Part shown: positions 25,304-34,455 of the stretch, in pieces
Layout: every line of letters begins with the position of its first letter
Numbering within the stretch: the stretch's first letter is position 1
DNA from: Streptomyces liliiviolaceus
GTDB lineage: Bacteria; Actinomycetota; Actinomycetes; Streptomycetales; Streptomycetaceae
DNA: 64,000 bases
Reading direction: 5' to 3'
Assembly: GCF_018070025.1 (NCBI RefSeq)
Contig: NZ_JAGPYQ010000001.1
Span: 6,758,001 to 6,822,000 of the forward strand
Position numbers and translations under genes: made by a program
The notes under the pieces: model-generated
Told to the model about the DNA's origin: nothing
The model's input: the letters and a program-made list of their open reading frames with translations, nothing else
Databases searched by the model: none

Positions 25304-28204
25304 ATGGCCGATACCGGGCAGTACGATCAGCGGTACGAACACTACGAAGGCGGAAGCCCCGAGGCGGAACGGCTGGTTTTCGATCGGCTGGCCCGGGAGC
25401 TGATGGACGTACAGGTCAAGAACCGCCGGGCCGCCGGCGGCGGAACGGCCCGCGCCATCCACGCCAAGGCCCCGCTCGGCGTGGAGAACGCCCGGCTCCG
25501 CTTCCACGACGACCTCCCCGCCGCCCTGCGCGTCGGCTTCGCCCGCCCCGGCGCCGACTACCCGGTGACCCTGCGGCTGTCGAACGCGAGCGGCATCCGC
25601 CAGGGCGACGGCACCCCCGACCTGCGCGGCGCGGCCCTGCGCGTACGGGTGTCGGACGAGGAGAGCCACGATCTGCTCGCCACCAGCTACCCCGTGTCGC
25701 ACGCCCGCGACGCCCGCGAGTTCGTGGCCTTCGCCAAGGCGATGGCGGGCGCCCGCAACCCGCTCCAGAAGGCGTTCGGGCTCCTGGTGAAGCTTCCGCT
25801 CGCGGTCGGGTTCGAGACCGCCACCCGCATGCGGCGCAATGTCCAGGCAGCCACCCGACAGGCCGTCACCTCCCTTGCCACGCAGACCTATTGGAGCCGA
25901 GGCGCGATGCTCTGGGGCGAGGCGGGACCCGTGCGCTATCTGCTGCGCCCGGCCGCCGGAACCCCGCCGGCTCCGCCGCCCGACCGCCGCGACCCCGACT
26001 TCCTGCACCACGAGCTGGCCCGCCGGCTCGCCTCGGCCGACGTCTCCTTCGAGCTGTGCGTGCAGCGGTACGTGGACGAGTTGCGCACCCCGGTCGAGGA
26101 CACCTCGGTGGAGTGGAAGGACGCCGTCTCGCCGCCGATCGCGGTGGCCCGGCTCACCGTACCCGGCCAGGATCTGGACGAGGCCGAGGCGCGGGCGGCG
26201 GCCCGGCGGGTGGAGGACCTGGTCTTCAACCCCTGGTACACCACCGACGAGTTCCGTCCGCTCGGCAATCTCAACCGGGCCCGCAAGGCCGCGTACCAGG
26301 CGAGCGGCGCGCACCGGCTCGGGCTGCGTTTCGTCACCGAGGAGCCGCTGCGCAACCGGATCCTCGGCCGGCCCGTCGGCGCCGCCCTGACCCGGCTGAA
26401 CCGGTATGTGCCCTGGCACCGGCTGCCGTTGCAGCTGAGCCTGCTCAACCTGGTGTTCCTGCGGAAGGTGCTGCGCCGGTTCAACCTCATCGACTCCGAG
26501 GTGCGCGAGGCCCCGCCCAGGGCCCAGCCCGTACCGCGGCCGATCGAGGAGCGGCTGCGTACCGAGCGCTCGTACGACGGGTCGTACAACGATCTGTCCG
26601 AGCCGCGGATGGGCGCGGTGGGCGCGGCCTTCGGGCGGAACCTGAAACCGGACTACCGGCCCGACCAGTTCGACACGCCCAACCCGGTCACGGTCAGCCG
26701 TCAGCTGCTGCGGCGGGACAGCTTCCTGCCCGCGACCTCGCTCAATGTGCTGGCGGCGGCCTGGATCCAGTTCCAGGTGCACGACTGGGTCAACCACCGG
26801 CGGTACCCGGCCGGCGGCCCGTCCGTCGAGGTGCCGCTGCCGCCCGGCAGCGACCCCTGGCACAACACGCCGGGCGGGTCGGCGGAGAACGTGATGCGGT
26901 TCACCGACAACGAGGGGCTGGCCCAGCCGGGAAACCGCCCGCCGATCCTGTTCGGGAACATGGCCTCGCACTGGTGGGACGGCTCCGAGGTGTACGGCGG
27001 CGACGAGGAGACCGCCCGCTTCCTGCGCGAGCCCGACGGCGGCGCCAAACTCCGCCTGGAGGACGGCCACCTGCCGGGCGCGCAGAACGGCATTCCGCTC
27101 ACCGGGTTCAACGAGAGCTGGTGGATGGGCCTCAGCGCGATGCACACCCTGTTCGCGCGGGAGCACAACGCGGTCTGTGACGCGCTGCGCGCCGAGTATC
27201 CGTCGATGAACGAGGAGCGGGTCTACCACACGGCCCGGCTGGTGGTCTCGGCGCTCATCGCGAAGATACACACGGTGGAGTGGACCCCGGCGATCCTCGC
27301 CACCAAGGCCATCGACATCGGGCTGAAGACCAACTGGCAGGGCCCGCCGAAGAACTGGCTGAACCAGCTGGGACTGTGGCTGCTGGAGGCGCACTCGCTC
27401 AAGGGCATCCCGCAGACCATGCCGGACCACCACGGGACGCCGTACTCACTGACCGAGGACTTCGTCACGGTGTACCGCATGCATCCGCTGGTCCCCGACG
27501 ACTTCGAGCTGCGCGAGCACCACTTCGGGCACCGGCTGGAGACGGTCGGGTTCATGGACATCCAGGGCGGCGCGGCCGAGTCGCAGATCCGCAAGACGGG
27601 ACTGGCGAACGCGCTGTACTCGTTCGGGATCGCCCACCCCGGCGCGATCACCCTGCACAACTACCCGCAGGCGCTGCAGCGGTTCGAGCGGGACGGCGAG
27701 GTCATCGACCTGTCGGTGGTGGACCTCGTACGGACCCGGCGGCGGGGTGTGCCGCGCTACAACGACTTCCGCGAGGGTCTGCACAAGAAGCGCATCCGGT
27801 CCTTCGAGGAGCTGACGCAGAGCACCGAGTCGCTGGCGCGGCTCAAGGAGGTGTACCGCTCGGTCGACGAGATCGACACCGTGGTGGGCCTGTTCGCCGA
27901 GAACCCGCCGACGGGCTTCGGCTTCAGCGACACGGCCTTCCGCATCTTCATCCTGATGGCGACCCGACGTCTGCAGAGCGACCGCTTCCTGACCGTCGAC
28001 TACCGGCCCGAGGTCTACACCCCGCTCGGTATCGACTGGGTCGAGAAGGGCGGCATGGACTCCGTGATCCTGCGGCACTGCCCGGAGCTGGCGGCGCTGC
28101 TGCCGCGCGACGCGAGCGCCTTCGCGCCCTGGCGGGCGATCCGCCCGACGGACGACGGCGACGCCGACGGCCACGACCGCGGAGGCAACGGTGAGCCGGG
28201 CTGA
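25304..28204 (+). CDS. Fusion heme protein: catalase-related domain plus cyclooxygenase/alpha-dioxygenase-like peroxidase
   Basis: A 966-residue protein with two heme modules. The N-terminal part (about 1-380) resembles the small-core catalase-related family (SrpA-type, coral allene oxide synthase): distal His53 in AIHAKAPLG and proximal Tyr331 in NRARKAAYQ. The C-terminal part (about 410-960) is an animal-type heme peroxidase of the PGHS/alpha-DOX/linoleate-diol-synthase branch. It has distal His493 in QFQVHDWVNH, HTLFAREHN, and the catalytic Tyr724 and proximal His727 in VYRMHPLVPDDF, matching the COX motif YHWHPLLPD. A fatty-acid dioxygenase making a hydroperoxide that the catalase-like domain then converts is the natural reading. 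No signal peptide. AAGGAAAC precedes the ATG. Confidence 0.88.
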   Translation: MADTGQYDQRYEHYEGGSPEAERLVFDRLARELMDVQVKNRRAAGGGTARAIHAKAPLGVENARLRFHDDLPAALRVGFARPGADYPVTLRLSNASGIRQGDGTPDLRGAALRVRVSDEESHDLLATSYPVSHARDAREFVAFAKAMAGARNPLQKAFGLLVKLPLAVGFETATRMRRNVQAATRQAVTSLATQTYWSRGAMLWGEAGPVRYLLRPAAGTPPAPPPDRRDPDFLHHELARRLASADVSFELCVQRYVDELRTPVEDTSVEWKDAVSPPIAVARLTVPGQDLDEAEARAAARRVEDLVFNPWYTTDEFRPLGNLNRARKAAYQASGAHRLGLRFVTEEPLRNRILGRPVGAALTRLNRYVPWHRLPLQLSLLNLVFLRKVLRRFNLIDSEVREAPPRAQPVPRPIEERLRTERSYDGSYNDLSEPRMGAVGAAFGRNLKPDYRPDQFDTPNPVTVSRQLLRRDSFLPATSLNVLAAAWIQFQVHDWVNHRRYPAGGPSVEVPLPPGSDPWHNTPGGSAENVMRFTDNEGLAQPGNRPPILFGNMASHWWDGSEVYGGDEETARFLREPDGGAKLRLEDGHLPGAQNGIPLTGFNESWWMGLSAMHTLFAREHNAVCDALRAEYPSMNEERVYHTARLVVSALIAKIHTVEWTPAILATKAIDIGLKTNWQGPPKNWLNQLGLWLLEAHSLKGIPQTMPDHHGTPYSLTEDFVTVYRMHPLVPDDFELREHHFGHRLETVGFMDIQGGAAESQIRKTGLANALYSFGIAHPGAITLHNYPQALQRFERDGEVIDLSVVDLVRTRRRGVPRYNDFREGLHKKRIRSFEELTQSTESLARLKEVYRSVDEIDTVVGLFAENPPTGFGFSDTAFRIFILMATRRLQSDRFLTVDYRPEVYTPLGIDWVEKGGMDSVILRHCPELAALLPRDASAFAPWRAIRPTDDGDADGHDRGGNGEPG

Positions 28205-29570
28205 GCACCGCTCCGGACACCCGGGGCTCGACGATCTGCTGGCGCGGCCTCTCCTGGAGACCCTGTGGCGCCGCCGCACCCACCGGGTCAGCCGGGGCGC
28301 GTCGGTGCCGGCCGGGTCCATGAGCCACCGCTCCACGCACTCCCCGCAGCCCCTGTCGGAGCTGGAGGAGGCGGTGCTGATCGCGCTGACCGGCGCCACC
28401 GGGCTGACCATGCCGGACCGGCCCTTCGACGATCCGCGGGACGGCAAGCCCATCATGGCCAAGCCCAATCTCACGATGGCGGGCCGGACCGCGGGCAGCC
28501 CGGACAACGCTCAGGGCACCCACTTCTTCATGATCAACGACTCGGGCACGTACTACCTGCGCAAGCTGGAGCCCGCCCCGCACGAGCCCTTCGACGCCGC
28601 CACGCTGGTCGCGAGGGCCCACCGGGCCAAGGTGCGGATCCTGGACCACCGCCTCGACGTCGCCGAGGGGATGCGCGACTTCCCGGCGTACCTCGACTCG
28701 AACCGGTTCCTGTCCAACCTGCCCGGCACGACGCTGTTCCTGCCGGTGGTCGACCTGTCCCACCAGTACGTCAACGCCCTGATGTACCTGCTCACGCAGC
28801 CTGACGGGGCCCGCCCGACCTTCGTCGACGACCGCAACCTCTACCGCCCCGCCGGGGTACGCAAGTGGGTGCGCAACGGCTTCCTGAACGGCGACCTGAA
28901 GCTGCCGCTGGGCGCGCTCGGCCCGATGCGCACCCAGATCGAGGCGGACCTGCTCCTGCAGAACCTGATGCTCACCGCCGAGGCGATGGGCCTCGGCGCC
29001 TGGATCCACGCCTCGATCAACCCGCAGATCGCCCTGGGCGACCCGAAGTTCTCGAAGGCGTACGGCAGGATGCTCGGTTTCACCTTCGTCACCCCGCGCT
29101 GGCGGCTCGCCGACGTGTGGCGCTGGCACGTACCGCTGCCCAGGTACGCGAACCTGCGCTCGCACCCGGTGGGTCTCACCTCCCCCGACGGCGAGCCCCT
29201 GATCGAGGCCGCCTGCCCGCCCGCGCACCCCTCGATGTCGGCGGCCGTGGACGCGGTCATCGAGGCCAAGTTCGGGCCCGGCGGCACGTACACGGACAAG
29301 GAGGTCTTCACCCGGATCTACAAGGAGGACTACGGGCAGCGCTATCTCGCCGAGGCCAGTGAGTACGAGTCACGGGTCGTGGACTGCGCCCGTGACGTGT
29401 GCGAGTACATCATCGGGACGCACCGGCGGTTCCCGGCCCACACGGACGCCATCCATGTCCCGGGGGTCTGGCTGCAGGCGCACCACGTCGAGGAGGAGTA
29501 CTACGACCGCTTCTTCGTGAACGGTCTGACGCCGGCGCACCGCGAGCACACCGGCGTCTGGGACGACTGA
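28191..29570 (+). CDS. Nitroreductase-like flavoprotein coupled to the heme fusion protein
   Basis: A 459-residue protein whose order of segments recalls the nitroreductase fold: an N-terminal LWRRRTHRVSRGASV segment, SELEEAVLIALTGATG, and the helix LLLQNLMLTAEAMGLGAWI. It is about twice the usual length, with an unfamiliar C-terminal half that contains a CEYIIGTHRRFPAHTDAIH segment. GTG at 28191 lies inside the 3' end of the peroxidase gene (14-bp overlap), so the two are co-translated. It may reduce or recycle the oxidised lipid product. Function is inferred. Confidence 0.7.
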   Translation: MSRAEHRSGHPGLDDLLARPLLETLWRRRTHRVSRGASVPAGSMSHRSTHSPQPLSELEEAVLIALTGATGLTMPDRPFDDPRDGKPIMAKPNLTMAGRTAGSPDNAQGTHFFMINDSGTYYLRKLEPAPHEPFDAATLVARAHRAKVRILDHRLDVAEGMRDFPAYLDSNRFLSNLPGTTLFLPVVDLSHQYVNALMYLLTQPDGARPTFVDDRNLYRPAGVRKWVRNGFLNGDLKLPLGALGPMRTQIEADLLLQNLMLTAEAMGLGAWIHASINPQIALGDPKFSKAYGRMLGFTFVTPRWRLADVWRWHVPLPRYANLRSHPVGLTSPDGEPLIEAACPPAHPSMSAAVDAVIEAKFGPGGTYTDKEVFTRIYKEDYGQRYLAEASEYESRVVDCARDVCEYIIGTHRRFPAHTDAIHVPGVWLQAHHVEEEYYDRFFVNGLTPAHREHTGVWDD

Positions 29571-29625
29571 GTCCACTGCGGCACGAGGTCGGGGACAGGG
29601 ACGGAGACGGGGACGGGGACGGGGT

Positions 29626-31188
29626 TCAGGCCAGCGGTGGTACGACGCACTCGACGAGACAGGGACCGGGCTCCTCCAGGGCCCGGTCCAGCAGGACGGT
29701 GAACTGCTCCGCGGTCACGGCCCGTTCGGCGGGTACGCCCATGCCGCGGGCCAGGGCCACGAAGTCCAGGTCGGGACGGGACAGGTCGAGGAGATCGTTG
29801 GCCCGGGGGCCCGCGGCGGTCGCGCCGACGGACTGGAGCTCCAGGTTGAGGACCGAATAGGCGCGGTTGTCGAAGAGCACGACGGTGACGTCGAGCTGCT
29901 CGCGGGCCATGGTCCACAGTGCCTGAAGGGTGTACATGGCACTGCCGTCCGCCTCCAGGGCGAGCACGGGCCGGTCGGGCGCGGCGAGCGCGGCACCGAC
30001 GGCCGCGGGCAGGCCCTGCCCGATCGCTCCGCCGGTGAGGGTGAGCCAGTCGTGGGGCGGGGCGCCCGCCGTCGCGGCGGGCAGCCAGATGCCCGAGGTG
30101 TTCGCCTCGTCGACGACGACCGCGTGTTCCGGGAGCAGTGCGCCGATCGCCGCGGCGGCGCTCTCACCGGTCAGGGCGCCGGTGGGCCGCTCGGGCCGCA
30201 GGGGCGCCTGCGGTACGGGGGTCACGTCGCTCTTCACCAGCTCCGCGAGGGCTTCGAGTGCGGCTGTCACGTCCTCGGTTCCGGTGGCCGCCGACAGCAC
30301 CCGGCACCCGTCGGGGACGATCCGGCCGTTCTGCCCCGGGTACGCGAAGAACGTCACCGGCTCGGCCGCTCCGGCGAGCAACAGCAGGCGTGTGCCCGCC
30401 AGTTGGGCGGAGGCGTCCGCCTCCCGGTAGGCGAGGCGCCCGACCGTGGGCAGTCCCGCGCCGCGTTCGAGGCGGGCCGGGAAGGTCTCGCACAGCAGCC
30501 GGGCGCCGGTCGCGGCGGCGATCCGGGCGGCGGCGCGCAGCCCGCGGCCGTGCGTGGCCGCACCGCCGAGGAGCAGCGCGGCGGGCTCGGTGGAGCGCAG
30601 CATCCCGGCCGCCTCCTCGACGGCCGCCGCGGACACGGCTCCGGGGCGGGGCCCGGTCCGTACCGGTGGCCGGCCGGACTTGCCCGCCTCCGTCCAGGAC
30701 ACGTCGGCGGGCACCAGCAGGGTCGCCACCGAGCCGGGCGGCCCGTACGCGGCGGCGACGGCCTCGGCCGCGTCGCTCGCGAGGTCGGTGGCGCGATACG
30801 TACGCCGGGTCCAGCCGGAGACCGTACGGGCGAGGGACCCGATGTCGGACTCCAGGGGCGCGTCGAGCCGTTTGTGGTGCAGGGCGTGGTCGCCGACGAC
30901 GTTCACGACGGGGGTGCCGGCGCGGCGGGCGTTGTGCAGATTGGCCAGGCCGTTGGCGAGTCCGGGGCCCAGGTGCAGGAGCGTCGAGGCGGGTTTGCCC
31001 GCCATGCGCCCGTAGCCGTCGGCCGCGCCCGTGGCCACGCCTTCGAAGAGGCAGAGCACTCCGCGCAGGCCCGGTACGTCGTCCAGGGCGGCCACGAAGT
31101 GCATCTCGGAGGTGCCGGGGTTGGCGAAACACACGTCGACGCCCGCGTCCACGAGGCCTTCCACGAGGGTCTGCGCTCCGTTCGGCAT
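29626..31188 (-). CDS. Thiamine-diphosphate decarboxylase, benzoylformate decarboxylase / acetolactate synthase-like
   Basis: A 520-residue ThDP enzyme with N-terminal pyrimidine-binding, central and C-terminal pyrophosphate-binding domains. The catalytic Glu lies in CLFEGVATGAADGYGRM and the Mg/ThDP motif is LEADGSAMYTLQALW ... LFDNRAYSVL. It resembles the MdlC/IlvB-like proteins that act on aryl 2-oxo acids more than true acetolactate synthase. ATG at 31188 has GGAGG nine bases upstream. It is followed by a short GGGGAC repeat that converges on the nitroreductase-like gene. A link to the neighbouring shikimate genes or to the alpha-hydroxy-acid oxidase at 3.5 kb is speculative. Confidence 0.82.
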   Translation of the reverse strand: MPNGAQTLVEGLVDAGVDVCFANPGTSEMHFVAALDDVPGLRGVLCLFEGVATGAADGYGRMAGKPASTLLHLGPGLANGLANLHNARRAGTPVVNVVGDHALHHKRLDAPLESDIGSLARTVSGWTRRTYRATDLASDAAEAVAAAYGPPGSVATLLVPADVSWTEAGKSGRPPVRTGPRPGAVSAAAVEEAAGMLRSTEPAALLLGGAATHGRGLRAAARIAAATGARLLCETFPARLERGAGLPTVGRLAYREADASAQLAGTRLLLLAGAAEPVTFFAYPGQNGRIVPDGCRVLSAATGTEDVTAALEALAELVKSDVTPVPQAPLRPERPTGALTGESAAAAIGALLPEHAVVVDEANTSGIWLPAATAGAPPHDWLTLTGGAIGQGLPAAVGAALAAPDRPVLALEADGSAMYTLQALWTMAREQLDVTVVLFDNRAYSVLNLELQSVGATAAGPRANDLLDLSRPDLDFVALARGMGVPAERAVTAEQFTVLLDRALEEPGPCLVECVVPPLA

Positions 31189-31318
31189 GACGGTCCGCCT
31201 CCGCTGCTCGTGCCTGTCAGGGGGTGCGCCTGCCAGTCTCACCAGCTTCGGAACGGGGCGTCAGTCAAAATTCCGGACATCCGGACCGCCGGGGAGCCTT
31301 GTGACCGACCACCGCGGC

Positions 31319-33172
31319 TCAGCGCACGGGCCTGCGTACGTGCTGCGCCGCCAGCCGCACCGGGGCGTTCTGGGCGCCGTAGCCGCGGTAGCCCGCGTCG
31401 CGCTGGACCAGTTCGAAGAAGACCCGGCCGACCGTCTCCGTATAACAGTGGCGGAAGGCGCCGTCCGCGTCGCGGTCGTAGAGGATGCCGAGTTCGCGGA
31501 AGGTCTCCAGCTCGCCGTCGGCGAACTCGTACCTGGCCGCGAGGTCGTCGTAGTAGTTGGCGGGGATCGTCAGCAGCCGGCCGCCCGTGGCACGGAAGCG
31601 GCGGGCCGCCGTCACGAGGTCGTCGGTGGCGAGCGCGATGTGCTGGGCCCGGTCGCCGTCGTCGGCGCTCGGGGCCGGCCCGACACCGAGGGCGATACGG
31701 ACGCTGCCGTCGGCGTTGGTGACGGCCCGGCTGCGCAGCAGCCCGTACGGATCGGCGACGTCCACGCTGTCCAGGGCGCCGAGCCCCAGGACACTGCGGT
31801 GGAAGAGGGCGGCCTCGTCGAACTGGTGCCAGGGCTGGGTGAGGGCGAGGTGGTCGATGCGGTGGAGGCCACCGGCGGTCCCGGATGCCGGGGGTTCGAC
31901 CAGCGCTCCTGGCTCTGCGGGCTCTGTGTGCTCTGCGGGCTCTGCGGGGACGAAGTCGGTTGTCCAGTCGGGCAGTCCGGGGCGGCCGGTGGCGCAGAAG
32001 AAGAGTTCCGTGCCGTCGGGTGCGGCGACGGCGTCCAGGGGCACGTCCTCGGGGGTGCGGCGGCGCGGCAGCACGGGGGCGAGCAGCGACTCGGCGCGCT
32101 CGGCAGCGCCCGCCGGGTCCGGTGACTCCAGCCCGACGGCGGCGAGTTGCGTCCCGTCGCGGCGGGCGCCCGGACCGGTGTTGAGCAGCACGCGGGCCTC
32201 GCCCTGCTGCCACAGGTCGACCGGTTTGCCGCGGTGCCGGGCGGTCCGGGTGAAGCCGAGTGCTTCGAGGAGTTCGGAGACCGGTTCGACGTCGGGGCTG
32301 ACCAGTTCGGCGAAGGCGATACCGGTCGGCACGACGGGCGCGGGCGGCGCGGTGAGACCGACGCTCTCCTGCAGCACGAGGAGCGAGCGCCGCGCGTCGA
32401 CGGCGGTCGGCCCGGCCTCGGCCTGCCGGAAGACGTCGTTGAAGACTTCGAGGGAGAGCGGCCCCTGATAGCCGGCCTTGATCACCTGCCGGAGGAGCCC
32501 GGCGACGTCGAAGCCGCCCTGGCCGGGGAAGCAGCGGTAGTGGCGGCTCCACTGCAACACGTCCATCGCCATAAGGGGCGCGTCGGCCAGTTGCAGGAAG
32601 AAGATCTTCTCGCCGGGGATCTCCGCGATCCCTTCGAGATCCCCGGGATCGGTGGTGCGGGCGAGGATGTGGAAACTGTCCAGGCAGGTGCCGAGCGCCG
32701 GATGGTCGGCGGCTTCGACGATGCGCCAGGCGTGGTCGTACGTGCTGACGTGGCGGCCCCACGCCAGCGCCTCGTAGGCGACGCGGATGCCGTGGCCGTC
32801 GGCGAGTTCGGCGAGGCGGCGCAGGTGGAAGGCGGCGAGGGCGTCGTCGTCGACGGCGAGCGGCGAGACGCTGGAGCACACCAGGACGGTGTCGGCGCCG
32901 AGCCGCTCCATGAGCCGGAACTTGTGCTCGGCGCGGCGCAGATTGCGCCGGAACTCGTCCGGCGGCACGGCCTCGATGTCACGCATCGGCTGGTAGAGAT
33001 CGATGCTCAGTCCGAGATCGGCACAGCGCGCCCTGATCTCCTCCGGTGCGAGAGGACTGGCCAGCAGATCGTTCTCGAAGACCTCGACCCCGTCGAACCC
33101 GGCCCGGGCAGCGGCGGTGAGCTTCTCGGTGAGGGCTCCACTGAGACACACGGTTGCGATGGACGTACGCAC
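31319..33172 (-). CDS. quiC: 3-Dehydroshikimate dehydratase, TIM-barrel plus HPPD-like fusion (QuiC1 type)
   Basis: A 617-residue two-domain protein. The N-terminal xylose-isomerase-like TIM barrel (about 1-280; GFDGVEVFENDL, LDSFHIL, LSLEVFND) is the dehydratase module. The C-terminal half is a 4-hydroxyphenylpyruvate-dioxygenase-like vicinal-oxygen-chelate domain with metal ligands in RIDHLAL, AQHIALAT and VFFELVQ. This fusion is the QuiC1 form known from Pseudomonas and actinobacteria; it turns 3-dehydroshikimate into protocatechuate. GTG at 33172 has AAGGGA five bases upstream. It sits in a unit with shikimate dehydrogenase, a TetR regulator and an MHS transporter. Confidence 0.88.
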   Translation of the reverse strand: MRTSIATVCLSGALTEKLTAAARAGFDGVEVFENDLLASPLAPEEIRARCADLGLSIDLYQPMRDIEAVPPDEFRRNLRRAEHKFRLMERLGADTVLVCSSVSPLAVDDDALAAFHLRRLAELADGHGIRVAYEALAWGRHVSTYDHAWRIVEAADHPALGTCLDSFHILARTTDPGDLEGIAEIPGEKIFFLQLADAPLMAMDVLQWSRHYRCFPGQGGFDVAGLLRQVIKAGYQGPLSLEVFNDVFRQAEAGPTAVDARRSLLVLQESVGLTAPPAPVVPTGIAFAELVSPDVEPVSELLEALGFTRTARHRGKPVDLWQQGEARVLLNTGPGARRDGTQLAAVGLESPDPAGAAERAESLLAPVLPRRRTPEDVPLDAVAAPDGTELFFCATGRPGLPDWTTDFVPAEPAEHTEPAEPGALVEPPASGTAGGLHRIDHLALTQPWHQFDEAALFHRSVLGLGALDSVDVADPYGLLRSRAVTNADGSVRIALGVGPAPSADDGDRAQHIALATDDLVTAARRFRATGGRLLTIPANYYDDLAARYEFADGELETFRELGILYDRDADGAFRHCYTETVGRVFFELVQRDAGYRGYGAQNAPVRLAAQHVRRPVR

Positions 33173-33230
33173 GTCGATCCCTTTCCACTCGCACTTCACA
33201 ACACGGAGGGGGCTGCGCCCCGGGCCCCGT

Positions 33231-33374
33231 AAGGGGCGCGGGGAACTACGCGCTCAGCCCCCACGGACCCGCAGTCGGCATACGGCGTGCCGGGGCAGGA
33301 CCTGTCGCGTCAGGGCCCGTCCCGTTTCGACCGCGGACGCGTGGGGGCGGGCCGCGCAGTTCCCCGCGCCCCTT
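33231..33374. repeat. Dispersed-repeat pair in inverted order
   Basis: A direct copy of AGGGGCGCGGGGAACTRCGCG at 33231-33252 and an inverted copy at 33353-33374 occupy the 200-bp gap between quiC and the shikimate dehydrogenase gene. The stop codon of shikimate dehydrogenase (33373-33375) lies within the second copy. Confidence 0.8.
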
Positions 33375-34260
33375 ACGGGGCCCGCAAAGCTCCGGCCCCG
33401 GCCAGCTCGGAGATGTCCATCAACATCCGGGGCGCATCCGCCTCCCTCCCCGTGAACAGCCGAAACGCGTCCGCGGCCTGGAAAACGGCCATCCCCCCAC
33501 CATCGAGCACCGCACACCCCGTCCCCCGCGCCACGCGCAACAGCTCGGTCTCCAGCGGCCGGTAGACCACCTCTGCCACCCACAACCCCGGCCGCAGCAA
33601 CTCGGAGGCGAACGGCAGCCCGGGATGCGCGGCCATCCCCATGGGCGTGGCGTGCACGACTCCGTCGGCCCCGGCGAGCAGCGCGGGCAACCGCTCCGGG
33701 CCGCCGGCGTCCACCCGCCCCGTCCCGAACTGCCGGTTGAGCTGAGCGGCCAGCGCCCCGGCCCGGTCCGGCAGCGCGTCGACCACGGTGACGGACCCCG
33801 CCCCGAGCGTCAGCAGGGCGTGCGCGACGGCGGCCCCCGCACCCCCCGCGCCCAGCTGGACCACCCGCTCCAGCCGAGCGTCGGGCAGCCCGCGCGCGAA
33901 GCTGGCCGCGAACCCGGTGACATCCGTGTTGTGCCCGATGGCGCGCCCGCCGTCGAAGACGACGGTGTTCACCGCGCCGAGCGCCTCGGCCTGCGGGGAG
34001 AGCGCGTCCAGGTGCTCGATGACGAGCTGCTTGCAGGGGTGGGTGATGTTCAGCCCGTCGAAACCGAGGTCGCGGGCCGCGCGTACCAGGTCGCCCACGG
34101 CCTCCGGCGCGACACCGAGCGCGTCGATGTCGATGAGCCGGTACAGATAGCGCAGGCCCTGCCGGTCGGCCTCCCGCTCGTGCAGGGCCGGGCTGAGCGA
34201 CGGGCCGATGCCCGCGCCGATCAGTCCGACGAGATACGAGTCCTTGACCACGGCGACCAC
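33373..34260 (-). CDS. Shikimate dehydrogenase (AroE family, probably catabolic)
   Basis: A 295-residue enzyme interconverting shikimate or quinate with the 3-dehydro form. The substrate site SLSPALHE, the catalytic lysine in NITHPCKQ and Asp in GHNTDVTGF are present, followed by the Rossmann motif LGAGGAGAAV. GTG at 34260 has GGGAGG six bases upstream. Its place between quiC and the TetR gene points to shikimate/quinate breakdown rather than the biosynthetic AroE. Cofactor choice (NAD or NADP) is not certain. Confidence 0.9.
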   Translation of the reverse strand: MVAVVKDSYLVGLIGAGIGPSLSPALHEREADRQGLRYLYRLIDIDALGVAPEAVGDLVRAARDLGFDGLNITHPCKQLVIEHLDALSPQAEALGAVNTVVFDGGRAIGHNTDVTGFAASFARGLPDARLERVVQLGAGGAGAAVAHALLTLGAGSVTVVDALPDRAGALAAQLNRQFGTGRVDAGGPERLPALLAGADGVVHATPMGMAAHPGLPFASELLRPGLWVAEVVYRPLETELLRVARGTGCAVLDGGGMAVFQAADAFRLFTGREADAPRMLMDISELAGAGALRAP

Positions 34261-34282
34261 GACGGACCTCCCGAGCAGCTCA

Positions 34283-34306
34283 CTAATGTACGAACCAGTA
34301 CGTTAG
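34283..34306. promoter_or_regulatory. TetR-type operator 1
   Basis: A 24-bp inverted repeat, CTAATGTAC-N6-GTACGTTAG, lies between the divergent shikimate dehydrogenase and TetR genes. Eight of nine arm positions pair. A related element precedes the transporter gene. Confidence 0.7.
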
Positions 34307-34455
34307 CTATACCAGCATCCCGCGGTCACGGAAAGGCCTGCCGGACACCCGGAGCCGCGCGCCGCCGCCTGCTTCTAGAATCGCGGGGCACCGGCCCCGA
34401 GCCCGGGAGCGCCCGTACGAGCCCGACCGAACCGGAAAGAACCCGAAGGAACCCG

